In this document: positions 7,564-15,850 of the stretch, piece after piece | How positions within the stretch are numbered: the first letter of the stretch is position 1 | Layout: each line of letters opens with the position of its first letter | Assembly (NCBI GenBank): GCA_040881985.1 | Contig: JBBECE010000013.1 | Coordinates: 1-64,000 of the forward strand | DNA from: JBBECE01 sp040881985 | GTDB taxonomy: Bacteria; Pseudomonadota; Alphaproteobacteria; Rhizobiales; Devosiaceae | DNA length: 64,000 nt | Reading direction: 5' to 3' | The notes under the pieces: generated by a model | Seen by the model: the letters and a program-made list of their open reading frames with translations, nothing else | What the model was told of the DNA's origin: nothing | Database searches by the model: none | Position numbers and translations under genes: made by a program

Positions 7564-9492
7564 TTGCCATTGGCCATTTCCGGCGCCGAGGCGCGCGAAC
7601 AAGCCAAGCGGACCTCCGCCGAACCGGATCGGGCGGCGCCGCCCTCGCCAGCCCCGGCGGCCGATGCCCTTGCAGCGCCCGGCACGCTGTTGGGTGCTCT
7701 GACACCCGCCGCCGCGCCCCCGGCCGCTGCCGGGGCCCCGTCGGTCCTCGAGATTCCCGCCGGCAAGCCCGCCCTGAACAGCGAAGCGCCGGCGACGCCG
7801 CGCCCCGGTATTATCCGGTCGGCGATTCAGGGGTTCAATCGGCTCCTCTCGCTGACGATCCTCGCCAGCCTCACCCGCCGCATCGTCGTCCTCAATCTCG
7901 CGGCGCTGGCGGCCCTGGTCTCGGCGATCCTTTATCTCAACACCTGGCGCGCCGGGTTGATCGACGCTCGTGTGCAGTCCTTGCGCGTCCAGGGCGAGAT
8001 CATCGCCGGCGCCATCGCCTCCTCGGCGACCGTCGATTCCGACGTCATCACCGTCGATCCCGACCGGTTCCTGCAATTGCAGTCCGGCGAGGTCACCCCG
8101 CTCTCGTTCTTCGATCCGGCGCTCGAATTCCCGATCAATCCGGAGCGCGTCGCCCCGCTCCTGCGCAACCTCGTCACCCCGACCGGCACCCGCGCCCGCA
8201 TCTACGACAGCGGCGGTCTGCTGATCCTCGATTCCACCAATATCTACGCCCGCGGCGACGTCATTGAAGCGCCGGCGGCGACCGGCGAAGGCGAAACCTC
8301 GTTCTTTCTCGTCGCATGGTGGGACGAGTTCTTTCGCTGGCTGAGGGCCGGCGAATTTCCGCTCTATCAGGAATATCCGGGCGACCAGGGTAACAAATAT
8401 CCGGAAGTCGTCGCCGCCTTCGACGGCAAGCCCGCCTCGATCACCCGCGTCGACATGTCGAGCCGCCTTGTCGTCTCGGTCGCCGTGCCGATCAAGCGCG
8501 TCAACGTCACGGTCGGCGTGCTGCTGCTCTCGACCAATCCCGGCGAGATCGACAATATCGTCGAGTCCGAGCGCTGGGGCATCCTCAGGATTTTTCTGGT
8601 GGCCGCGGCGATCACCTTCCTGCTGTCGCTCTTGATGGCCGGCACCATCGCCGGGCCGATGCGCCGCCTGTCGGCCGCGGCCAAGCGGGTCGAGACCTCG
8701 ATGACCGCGCGCGAGCAGATCCCCGCCATGTCCGACCGCACCGACGAGATTGGCCATCTCGCCGCCTCGCTGCGCTCGATGACCAACGCCCTCTATAACC
8801 GCATCGAGGCGATCGAGAAATTCGCCGCCGACGTCTCCCACGAACTGAAGAACCCGCTGACCTCGCTCCGCAGCGCCGTCGAGACCCTGCCGCGGGCTCG
8901 CAGCGACGCCGACCGCGCCCGGCTCGCCGAAATCATCAAGCACGACGTGCGCCGCATCGACCGGCTGATCTCCGACATCTCGTCGGCCTCAAGGCTCGAC
9001 GCCGAGCTCGCCCGCGAGGCCATCGAGATCGTCGACCTCAGGCGGCTGCTGGAGACCATCGTCGCCATCCAGAACGAAGTCGCCACCCTGCGCGGCGCGC
9101 GCGTCCTGCTGATCGGCGTCGGGGCCGCCCACGCCCCGACCGTGCGCGGTCAGGACACCCGCCTCGCCCAGATTTTCACCAACCTCATCGACAACGCCGT
9201 CTCCTTCACCCCCGATGGCGGCACCGTCACGGTGCGGCTCGTGGTGCGCGCCGCGACCGTCTGCGTCGAAGTGATGGACGAAGGCCCCGGCATCCGTGGC
9301 GACATCTCCAGGGTCTTCACTCGGTTCTACACCGACCGGCCCGAGGGTGAGAGCTTCGGCAACCATTCGGGTCTCGGTCTGGCCATCTCCAAACAGATCG
9401 TCGAAGCCCATAAGGGCAAGATCGACGCCGGCAACCGCAAGGGCACCCCGGGCGCCATTTTCACCGTCACCCTGCCGCGGGCCGCCCATTGA
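7564..9492 (+). CDS. chvG: Sensor histidine kinase ChvG
   Basis: A 642-residue membrane kinase, partner of ChvI. The N-terminal 85 residues are an Ala/Pro-rich cytoplasmic tail, longer than in most ChvG. Transmembrane helix 1 is VVLNLAALAALVSAILYL; a periplasmic domain follows, then helix 2 ILRIFLVAAAITFLLSLLMA and a HAMP linker. The H-box is FAADVSHELKNPLTSL with phospho-acceptor His426, followed by N-box NLIDNAVSF, G1 DEGPGIRG and G2 SGLGLAISK. The start is a TTG two bases after the chvI stop. An internal start after the low-complexity tail is possible. In known systems ChvG is held inactive by the periplasmic repressor ExoR. Confidence 0.94.
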   Translation: MPLAISGAEAREQAKRTSAEPDRAAPPSPAPAADALAAPGTLLGALTPAAAPPAAAGAPSVLEIPAGKPALNSEAPATPRPGIIRSAIQGFNRLLSLTILASLTRRIVVLNLAALAALVSAILYLNTWRAGLIDARVQSLRVQGEIIAGAIASSATVDSDVITVDPDRFLQLQSGEVTPLSFFDPALEFPINPERVAPLLRNLVTPTGTRARIYDSGGLLILDSTNIYARGDVIEAPAATGEGETSFFLVAWWDEFFRWLRAGEFPLYQEYPGDQGNKYPEVVAAFDGKPASITRVDMSSRLVVSVAVPIKRVNVTVGVLLLSTNPGEIDNIVESERWGILRIFLVAAAITFLLSLLMAGTIAGPMRRLSAAAKRVETSMTAREQIPAMSDRTDEIGHLAASLRSMTNALYNRIEAIEKFAADVSHELKNPLTSLRSAVETLPRARSDADRARLAEIIKHDVRRIDRLISDISSASRLDAELAREAIEIVDLRRLLETIVAIQNEVATLRGARVLLIGVGAAHAPTVRGQDTRLAQIFTNLIDNAVSFTPDGGTVTVRLVVRAATVCVEVMDEGPGIRGDISRVFTRFYTDRPEGESFGNHSGLGLAISKQIVEAHKGKIDAGNRKGTPGAIFTVTLPRAAH

Positions 9493-9974
9493 CCGGTGCC
9501 GCCCCGGCGCCGATCAATCTGCACGCCACCGCCCTCGTCTATGATGGCGTCGGCGTGCTCATTACCGGCGCCTCGGGCGCCGGCAAGTCGCTGCTCGCCC
9601 TTGACCTGCTCGATCATGCCGCGCTCGCCGGCCACCCGGCGCATCTGGTCGCCGACGACCAGGTTCTGATCGAGGCCGATGGTGGCGCGCTGCTTGCCGC
9701 CGCGCCGCCGACGACCGCCGGGCTGATCGAATTGCGCGGCCGCGGCATCGTCGCAAGGTCGCATCGGACCCCGGCGCCGATCCATCTGCTGCTCGATCTC
9801 GTCGAAGGGCTCGACCGCCTGCCGCCAGCCGCCGCCTTCGTCACCGAGATGGCCGGCATCAGGATCGCCCGCGCCCCGATCCCCTCGGCCGGCGCCGCCG
9901 ATCCGGTGCACCGGCGCCTGCTTGCCCTCGAGGCGATCGCGCTTTGCCGCGCGGGCGCCGAAAAAACCACTTGA
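9489..9974 (+). CDS. hprK: HPr kinase/phosphorylase, short alphaproteobacterial form
   Basis: A 161-residue protein matching only the C-terminal catalytic domain of HprK, as is usual in alphaproteobacteria. The P-loop GASGAGKS is at residues 27-34. LVADDQVLIEADGG and GLIELRGRGIV correspond to the active-site and signature regions. It phosphorylates HPr on a regulatory serine (Ser54 of the HPr encoded downstream is the likely target). The TTG start overlaps the chvG stop by four bases, so it is translationally coupled to the two-component system. Cytoplasmic. Its length agrees with rhizobial homologues rather than with the 310-residue Firmicutes enzyme. Confidence 0.9.
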   Translation: MTGAAPAPINLHATALVYDGVGVLITGASGAGKSLLALDLLDHAALAGHPAHLVADDQVLIEADGGALLAAAPPTTAGLIELRGRGIVARSHRTPAPIHLLLDLVEGLDRLPPAAAFVTEMAGIRIARAPIPSAGAADPVHRRLLALEAIALCRAGAEKTT

Positions 9975-10046
9975 AACCCTTGCCTTGCCCGACAACACTC
10001 TGCCCTTCCGCCCGCTGAGGGGCGATTTGGGCTGGGGCGCAATCCG

Positions 10047-10448
10047 ATGATCGGCTTGGTTTTGGTGACCCATGGCCGGCTGGCGCAGGAATTTCGCGCC
10101 GCCTTGGAGCATGTGGTCGGCCCGCAAACCCAATGCGCGACCGTCTCCATCGGCCCCGACGACGACATGGAAATCCGCCGCAACGACATTCTGAAGGCGG
10201 TCGGCGACGTCGATACCGGCCAAGGCGTCGTCATTCTTACCGACATGTTCGGCGGCACCCCGTCCAACCTCGCCATCTCGGTGATGGAGAACCGCGAGAT
10301 CGAAGTCATTGCCGGGGTCAACCTGCCGATGCTGATCAAGCTCGCCCGGGTGCGCGGGGAATCCGACATGAAGACCGCGGTCCGCGAGGCGCAGGACGCC
10401 GGACGCAAATACATCAACGTCGCCAACGACGTGCTTGGACAAAAGTAG
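10047..10448 (+). CDS. PTS EIIA component, mannose family (regulatory)
   Basis: A 133-residue EIIA-Man domain. The N-terminus MIGLVLVTHGRLAQEF contains His9, the residue that accepts phosphate from HPr. ILTDMFGGTPSNLA is the second conserved block. No EIIB, EIIC or EIID sugar permease is present nearby, so this is likely a regulatory phospho-protein (sometimes called PtsM or ManX in rhizobia) rather than part of a sugar importer. It lies 72 bases after hprK and 2 bases before HPr, in an apparent chvIG-hprK-EIIA-HPr unit. Confidence 0.92.
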   Translation: MIGLVLVTHGRLAQEFRAALEHVVGPQTQCATVSIGPDDDMEIRRNDILKAVGDVDTGQGVVILTDMFGGTPSNLAISVMENREIEVIAGVNLPMLIKLARVRGESDMKTAVREAQDAGRKYINVANDVLGQK

Positions 10449-10450
10449 GC

Positions 10451-10738
10451 ATGCCCGCCGGCCCGCCGGATCAGACCTGTGTCCAGCTTCTCACCATCCG
10501 AAACCAGCGGGGCCTGCATGCCCGCGCTTCCGCTATGTTCGCCCACACCGCCGAGCGCTTCGACGCCCGCATCACGGTGACTCGAGAAGGCATCACCGTC
10601 GGGGGGACCTCGATCATGGGGTTGCTGATGCTTGCCGCCGGTCCCGGCGCGACCGTCCTCGTCCAGACGACCGGCCGCCAGGCCCGCGAGGCGCTCGACG
10701 CCATCGTCGCGCTGGTCGAATCCGCTTTCGGCGAATAG
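10451..10738 (+). CDS. ptsH: Phosphocarrier protein HPr
   Basis: A 95-residue HPr. The active-site motif is RGLHARA with His23, which carries phosphate between enzyme I and EIIA proteins. GGTSIMGLLMLAAGPG holds Ser54, the regulatory site for HprK. The ATG at 10451 lies two bases after the stop of the EIIA gene; the frame is open further upstream but only as a shadow of EIIA. Together with ptsN at 45984-46451 this gives three of the usual rhizobial regulatory PTS parts in the window; enzyme I must be elsewhere. Confidence 0.93.
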   Translation: MPAGPPDQTCVQLLTIRNQRGLHARASAMFAHTAERFDARITVTREGITVGGTSIMGLLMLAAGPGATVLVQTTGRQAREALDAIVALVESAFGE

Positions 10739-10748
10739 CGCCAAGGGA

Positions 10749-10768
10749 CATAAACGTTTCTTTATATG
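10749..10768. promoter_or_regulatory. Candidate methionine-cycle operator upstream of ahcY
   Basis: CATAAA (10749-10754) and TTTATATG (10761-10768) form an imperfect inverted repeat of about 20 bases, unusually AT-rich for this genome, 64 bases before the ahcY start. ArsR-family regulators (SahR/SamR type) control SAM-cycle genes in proteobacteria through AT-rich palindromes of this general look. The assignment is an inference from position and shape only; I see no SAH riboswitch fold here. Confidence 0.35.
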
Positions 10769-10831
10769 ATCATTGCGCGGCCCGCCGCCCCTCGTCTATA
10801 AACCCGCCCATCCCGAGGCCCGGAGAGACGC

Positions 10832-12235
10832 ATGGACGCCCCCGCTCATGACTTCGCCGTCAAAGACCTCGCGCTCGCCGATTTCGGGCGCAAGGAGATC
10901 GACCTCGCCGAGGCCGAAATGCCCGGTCTGATGGCGATCCGCGAGGAGTATGGCCCTTCCCGGCCGCTGCGGGGCGCCCGCGTCGCTGGCTCGCTGCATA
11001 TGACCATTCAGACCGCCGTGCTGATCGAAACGTTGCAGGCGCTCGGCGCCTCGGTCCGCTGGGCGTCCTGCAATATTTTCTCGACCCAGGACCATGCTGC
11101 CGCCGCCATCGCCGCCAAGGGCGTGCCGGTATTCGCCCACAAGGGCGAGACGCTCGCTGAATATTGGGACTTCGCCGACCGCATTTTCGATTTTCCGGGA
11201 GGCGAGAGCGCCAACATGATCCTCGACGACGGGGGCGACGCGACCATGCTGGTCCTGATCGGCGCCCTCGCCGAGACCGACCCCAAAGTCATTGCCGATC
11301 CGAAAAGCGAGGAAGAAGAAGAATTCTACGCCACCATTCGCCGTCGCCTTGCCCGCGATCCCGGCTTCTATTCGCGCGTTCGCGCCAATATTCGCGGCGT
11401 CACCGAAGAGACGACCACCGGGGTCAATCGCCTCTATCAGCTGCAGAAGAAGGGCGAGCTGCCATTCCCGGCGATTAACGTCAACGACAGCGTCACAAAG
11501 TCGAAGTTCGACAACAAATACGGCACCCGCGAATCCCTCGTCGATGCCATCCGCCGCGGCACCGATGTCATGCTCGCCGGAAAAGTCGCGATCGTTTGCG
11601 GCTATGGCGACGTGGGCAAGGGTTCGGCCCAGTCGCTGAAAGGGGCGGGGGCCCGCGTCATGGTCACCGAGGTCGATCCGATCTGCGCCTTGCAGGCGGC
11701 CATGGACGGCTTCGAGGTTGTCACCCTCGACGACGATGTCGAGCGCGCCGATATCGTCGTCACCGCCACCGGCAATCGCGACATTCTCACCCTCGACCAT
11801 ATGCGCCGGCTGAAAGACCTCGCCATCGTCTGCAATATCGGCCATTTCGACAATGAGATTCAGGTCGCGGCGCTGCGCAATCTCAAATGGACCAATATCA
11901 AGCCGCAGGTCGACCTGATCTCTTTCCCCGACGGCAAGCGCATGCTGCTCCTGTCGGAAGGCCGCCTCGTCAATCTCGGCAACGCCACCGGCCATCCGAG
12001 TTTTGTGATGAGCGCGTCGTTCTCCAACCAGGTGCTTGCCCAGATCGAGCTTTGGGCGCATCGGGAGAAGTACCAGAACCAGGTCTATGTGCTTCCCAAG
12101 CATCTCGACGAGAAGGTCGCTCAGCTGCATTTGGCCCGTCTCGGCGCGCGGCTAACCCGCCTCTCCAGGGAGCAGGCCGACTATATCGGGGTCGCCCCGC
12201 AAGGCCCGTTCAAGCCGGAGCATTACCGGTACTGA
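10832..12235 (+). CDS. ahcY: Adenosylhomocysteinase (S-adenosyl-L-homocysteine hydrolase)
   Basis: A 467-residue cytoplasmic enzyme that splits S-adenosylhomocysteine to adenosine and homocysteine, relieving product inhibition of methyltransferases. Visible signatures: SLHMTIQTAVLIETL near the N-terminus, CNIFSTQDHAAAAIA, the nucleotide/substrate segment NVNDSVTKSKFDNKYGTRES with the catalytic lysine, and the Rossmann motif CGYGDVGKGSAQSLKGAGA for NAD. The C-terminus FKPEHYRY is the family's invariant tail. Length is standard for the proteobacterial form with the 40-residue insertion. GGAGAG precedes the ATG. Separated from HPr by 93 bases containing a candidate operator. Confidence 0.97.
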   Translation: MDAPAHDFAVKDLALADFGRKEIDLAEAEMPGLMAIREEYGPSRPLRGARVAGSLHMTIQTAVLIETLQALGASVRWASCNIFSTQDHAAAAIAAKGVPVFAHKGETLAEYWDFADRIFDFPGGESANMILDDGGDATMLVLIGALAETDPKVIADPKSEEEEEFYATIRRRLARDPGFYSRVRANIRGVTEETTTGVNRLYQLQKKGELPFPAINVNDSVTKSKFDNKYGTRESLVDAIRRGTDVMLAGKVAIVCGYGDVGKGSAQSLKGAGARVMVTEVDPICALQAAMDGFEVVTLDDDVERADIVVTATGNRDILTLDHMRRLKDLAIVCNIGHFDNEIQVAALRNLKWTNIKPQVDLISFPDGKRMLLLSEGRLVNLGNATGHPSFVMSASFSNQVLAQIELWAHREKYQNQVYVLPKHLDEKVAQLHLARLGARLTRLSREQADYIGVAPQGPFKPEHYRY

Positions 12236-12256
12236 GGGCGCCACCTGTTGCGCCTG

Positions 12257-12279
12257 CGCGCCTCTCGGCGCGGCGTTTT
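12257..12279 (+). terminator. Probable terminator after ahcY
   Basis: CGCGCC (12257-12262), loop TCTC, GGCGCG (12267-12272), then GCGTTTT. It lies 22 bases after the ahcY stop codon. Confidence 0.5.
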
Positions 12280-12384
12280 GCACATTGGGGAATTTCTGCC
12301 TTCTGCCCGATTCCACGAACCGGTATGGTGAAGCGATTCGCCATCCGGTGCTGAGTCTCGGCGATATCCAACAACGAGGCAGGC

Positions 12385-14844
12385 ATGGTGCCGGATATTT
12401 TCCGGGCGCACTTCATACGGGCGATAGCCGCGCTCTTCTTTGTCTTTCTGTTCGCCGCTCCCGCCGCCGCGCAGTCGATGTTCGGCCTCTCGATTGGACA
12501 GCTGACCCTCGTCATCCCCTATGCCATCGCTGTCGGCGCCGCGGTGTTTGCGGCGATTTCGGCCTGGGTCGCCTGGCGCTCGCGCAGCCGGGGCGAATTC
12601 GCCGCCCAGAGCGCCCGCCATCAGGTGAGCGACATGCGCGCCAGCCTCGACGGCATCGAGGCGCTGCTCTCCGGCATGCGCGAGGTGACGCTGATCTGGC
12701 GGGAGGGCGCCGCCGCCCCGCGGATTTTCGGTCCGGTTGGTCTGATCGTCGACGGCGAAAGCACCCCCACCGCCATGCTTGAATTCCAGCGCTGGCTGAC
12801 CTCCGATTCCGCTGCCATGCTGACCGTCGCGCTCGGCGATCTGAAGGCGCTCGGCGCCGAATTCGACCTGATGCTCAACGGTCCCGACCATGCGCAATAC
12901 CGCGCCGCCGGCCGGCTGGCTGCTGGGGCCCCCGTGTTGCGGATCACCCCTGTCAATGGCGGGGCCAAGCCCTATCCGCTGCCCTCCGCCTTCATCCGCC
13001 GTCCCGACATTGTGAGCTGCACCGCGCTTTTCGCCTGCCTAAACCACCCGGCCTGGATTCGCAATGCCCGCGGCGCGCTGGTCTTCGCCAACGGACCCTA
13101 TCTCGAACTCGCCCGCGCCCTCGGTCTCAAGCCCATGAACGGCGAATTGCCGGAGTTGTTCGGCTCCGCCGGCCCCGATCGCCACCGGCCGGGCGGGGAG
13201 GCTCACAAATCCGACTCGCTCACCGAGGAATTGCCGCGCGTCGGGCTGCTCGACCTCACGCTCTTCGCGCTCGAGGACGGCTCGGCCGGCTATGCCGTGC
13301 AGGGCAGCGCCTCCAACGAAGCCGAGCGCGATCCCTCGCTGTCGTTCCTCACCGCTGCGATCAACGGTCTTGCGACCGCGGTTGCGGTCTTCGACGGCGC
13401 CGGCCAGCTGACCCACTACAACAAAGCGTTTGTCGAACTCTGGGGGATCGAGCCGGACTGGCTCGACACCAAGCCCAACGAACGCGCGATCCTCGACAAG
13501 CTCAGGACCCGGGGCCAGCTGCCCCCCGAGCCCGACTATCGCCGCTGGCGCAGCGAACATCTGAAATCCTACGGCCTGCCAGGCCCGCGCGAGGCCATGT
13601 GGACGCTTCCCAATGGCCAGGTGCTCAACGTCATCGCCTCTCCGGCCCCCAAGCATCGCGGCGTCATCTATGTCTATGAGAACCGGACCGAGCGTCTCGC
13701 GCTCGAGACCAAATACAATTCGCTGATCGTGGTCCAGCGCGAGACGCTGAACGCGCTCAGCGAAGCCGTTGCCGTGTTTGGCACCGACGGTCGCCTGAAG
13801 CTCCACAATCCGCAGCTGTCGAGCCTCTGGAAGCTGCCAATGAACGAGCTCGGCCGGAACCCCCATATCGACGCCATTGCCGAGGCCTGCGGCCGCGCCC
13901 TGCCCGGCGACGGCGCCAGGATCTGGGAGGGGTTAAAGCGCGCCATCATCGATCTCGGCCCCGACCGGCGCGACGAATCCGGCCGCCTGCAGCGCACCGA
14001 CGGCAAGCTCGTCGATTTCGCCATCGTCCGGCTCCCCGATGGCCAATCGATGATGACCTTTGTCGATGTCACCCAGGCCGCCCAGTATGAAATGCTGCTC
14101 AAGGAGCGCAACGAGGCGCTCGAGACCGCCGACAAGCTCAAGGACGCCTTCGTGCAGAACGTCTCTTACGAACTGCGCTCCCCGCTCACCAACATCATCG
14201 GCTTCTCCGAGCTCTTGGCCCAGCAGGAGATCGGCACGCTCAACGACAAGCAGCGTGAATATACCCGTTACATCCGCTCCTCGTCCGAAACGCTGGGCCT
14301 GCTCATCGATAATATTCTCGACCTCGCCAATGTCGATGCCGGCATTGCGACCCTCAATGTCGAGGAGCTCGACGTGGCGACGCTCGTCGACAAGGCCCGC
14401 GCCGGCCTCGCCGCGACGCTTGAAAACACCGGCGGAGCGCCGGTCAATTTCATCGTCGAGATCGAACCGGGCCTGCCGCGCTTCGTCGCCGATGGCTCGC
14501 GCATGGTGCAGGTGCTCTACAATCTCCTCGCCAATTCCATCCGCTACTCCGACGCCGGCACCGAGGTGCGGCTGAAAGTCGAGGGCAGGGGCGATCGCCT
14601 GCTTTTTGTCGTCGAGGACGAAGGCGTCGGCATTCCTGAGGATCTTGTCGCCTCGATCTTCGACCGGTTCGAGGGCATTTCGGTGGAGGGCCGGCAGCGC
14701 GGCGCCGGGCTTGGGCTGGCCATCGTCAAGACTTTCGTCCACCTGCATGGCGGCACCATTTCCGTCGAGCGCCGCGCCCCGCGCGGCACTCGCGTTATTG
14801 TTAACCTGCCGGCGTGCCAACAGGTGCTGAGCGCCGCCGGCTGA
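12385..14844 (+). CDS. divL: DivL-like PAS-domain tyrosine 'histidine kinase', cell-cycle regulator
   Basis: An 819-residue membrane-anchored protein. The N-terminus has a hydrophobic signal-like segment (about residues 7-30) and a second helix LVIPYAIAVGAAVFAAISAWVA. PAS-like regions follow (one around SFLTAAINGLATAVAVFDGA, another around NALSEAVAVFG). The dimerisation motif reads QNVSYELRSPLTNIIGFSE, so residue 595 is Tyr where kinases have His. This substitution defines DivL, which in Caulobacter activates CckA and so CtrA. The ATPase part keeps the N-box NSIRYSD, G1 DEGVGIPED and G2 GAGLGLAIVK. A gene of this type next to ahcY is typical in the lineage. Function here is by homology. Confidence 0.9.
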   Translation: MVPDIFRAHFIRAIAALFFVFLFAAPAAAQSMFGLSIGQLTLVIPYAIAVGAAVFAAISAWVAWRSRSRGEFAAQSARHQVSDMRASLDGIEALLSGMREVTLIWREGAAAPRIFGPVGLIVDGESTPTAMLEFQRWLTSDSAAMLTVALGDLKALGAEFDLMLNGPDHAQYRAAGRLAAGAPVLRITPVNGGAKPYPLPSAFIRRPDIVSCTALFACLNHPAWIRNARGALVFANGPYLELARALGLKPMNGELPELFGSAGPDRHRPGGEAHKSDSLTEELPRVGLLDLTLFALEDGSAGYAVQGSASNEAERDPSLSFLTAAINGLATAVAVFDGAGQLTHYNKAFVELWGIEPDWLDTKPNERAILDKLRTRGQLPPEPDYRRWRSEHLKSYGLPGPREAMWTLPNGQVLNVIASPAPKHRGVIYVYENRTERLALETKYNSLIVVQRETLNALSEAVAVFGTDGRLKLHNPQLSSLWKLPMNELGRNPHIDAIAEACGRALPGDGARIWEGLKRAIIDLGPDRRDESGRLQRTDGKLVDFAIVRLPDGQSMMTFVDVTQAAQYEMLLKERNEALETADKLKDAFVQNVSYELRSPLTNIIGFSELLAQQEIGTLNDKQREYTRYIRSSSETLGLLIDNILDLANVDAGIATLNVEELDVATLVDKARAGLAATLENTGGAPVNFIVEIEPGLPRFVADGSRMVQVLYNLLANSIRYSDAGTEVRLKVEGRGDRLLFVVEDEGVGIPEDLVASIFDRFEGISVEGRQRGAGLGLAIVKTFVHLHGGTISVERRAPRGTRVIVNLPACQQVLSAAG

Positions 14845-14854
14845 CCCGGTCGCC

Positions 14855-15328
14855 ATGCCGACCCTTCGCGCCAGATCCGAAGCCGACACCGGGACGATCG
14901 CCAAAGCCTTCGCCCGGTTGCTGAGGCCCGGCGACACCGTGCTGCTCGAAGGCCCGCTCGGTTCCGGCAAGACGAGTTTCGCCCGCGCGTTGCTGCGGAC
15001 CCTGCTCGGCGACCCAGCCCTTGTGGTCCCGAGCCCGACCTACTCTCTCGTTCAGCCGTACGAGGGCAGGGGACACTCGCTCCTGCATATCGACCTCTTC
15101 CGCCTCGCCAATGCTCGCGAGGCGGGCGAACTCGGCATTGTCGACGACCTGGACGCCATCCGCTTGATCGAATGGCCGGAGCGCCTGCCCTCGCTTGCCG
15201 CCGAGGCCGACTGGCGGGTTACGCTGAGCCAGGACAAGAAAGCCGGCGCCCGCCGCCTCGACATCGCCGCCACTCGCGATTCGGCCCGGCAGAGCAAGGC
15301 CGACGCCGCGTTCGCCCGATGGGCCTGA
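14855..15328 (+). CDS. tsaE: tRNA threonylcarbamoyladenosine biosynthesis ATPase TsaE
   Basis: A 157-residue P-loop ATPase needed, with TsaB and TsaD, for the t6A37 modification of ANN-decoding tRNAs. The Walker A motif is EGPLGSGKTSFARALL (residues 31-46); SPTYSLVQPYEG and HIDLFRLANAREAGELG with the conserved Asp/Glu follow, then RLIEWPERL. Length is normal. It starts 10 bases after the divL stop and overlaps the start of the decayed nucleotidyltransferase gene by 10 bases. In related genomes tsaE is followed by an aminoglycoside phosphotransferase-like kinase and this nucleotidyltransferase; the kinase gene is absent here. Confidence 0.94.
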   Translation: MPTLRARSEADTGTIAKAFARLLRPGDTVLLEGPLGSGKTSFARALLRTLLGDPALVVPSPTYSLVQPYEGRGHSLLHIDLFRLANAREAGELGIVDDLDAIRLIEWPERLPSLAAEADWRVTLSQDKKAGARRLDIAATRDSARQSKADAAFARWA

Positions 15329-15816
15329 ACCCGCTCCCCGATGTGATGCTGCTCGCCGCCGGCCTCGGCACGCGCCTGCGCTCGCCCACCGATACCACTC
15401 CGAAGCCGCTCATCCCCGTCGCCGGCCGGGCGCCGACACGCCGATAGCCCGGATGCTCGATGCCTTGGGGCAGGGGCCGACATCGCCCTTTCGTGCGCCG
15501 CCCCGGCGTGGTCGACCGGCTTTCGCGGCACGCCTGATTTCGCCCTCACCCCTCCGGTGCTCTCGAGCGCCCCTGCGGGCAAGGCGTGGCGGTCATTTCT
15601 GCGGGCCGAGCCCTGATCCGCCGCGTTGTTCTCGATGCCCCCCAAGGCGAAGCCACGCTATCCAGCCGGTTCCTCGTCGCCCAGAAGGCCAACCGCCTCG
15701 CCGGAGTGCTGCTTGACGCCGACTGGTTGCATGTCGGCGATCCCGCCGCCATTGTCGAAGCTCAAGCCCGGCTTGCCGGGCGTTGGACCGAACTATCCCG
15801 GCTTGCCGGGCGTTGA
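15319..15816 (+). pseudogene. Remnant of a MurU-like sugar nucleotidyltransferase
   Basis: The first 42 codons encode the nucleotidyltransferase signature: VMLLAAGLGTRLR, then TDTTPKPLIPVAGR, which binds the nucleotide and sugar phosphate. The frame then stops at 15445-15447. A segment from about 15586 to 15816, in the same frame number, encodes a recognisable family C-terminus (ANRLAGVLLDADWLHVGDPA). Only about 46 codons lie between the two pieces, whereas a 230-240 residue enzyme needs over 100, and that stretch contains stops in frame. So it has both an internal deletion and frame disruption. An intact copy would convert MurNAc-1-phosphate or a similar sugar to its UDP form in cell wall recycling. 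The partner kinase expected beside it is missing too. Confidence 0.75.
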
Positions 15817-15850
15817 ACCGAATTGTCCCGGCTATCCGGGCGCTGAGACC
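15767..15850 (+). repeat. Three tandem copies of a 30-base unit
   Basis: Units start at 15767, 15797 and 15827 with CCCGGCTTGCCGGGCGTTG, CCCGGCTTGCCGGGCGTTG and CCCGGCTATCCGGGCGCTG. Each contains a CCCGG/CCGGG hairpin. The third runs into the addB start at 15851. The first unit covers the end of the decayed nucleotidyltransferase frame. Confidence 0.85.

Noticed and set aside
10739..10831. SAH riboswitch ahead of ahcY
   Set aside because: The 93-base gap lacks the conserved pseudoknot core that I would expect; an operator-like palindrome fits better.
12385..14844. Pseudogenised kinase because of the missing histidine
   Set aside because: The Tyr replacement within an otherwise conserved H-box is the defining trait of DivL, and the frame is intact.
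15767..15850. CRISPR-like repeats
   Set aside because: The units are directly tandem without spacers and there are no cas genes in the window.
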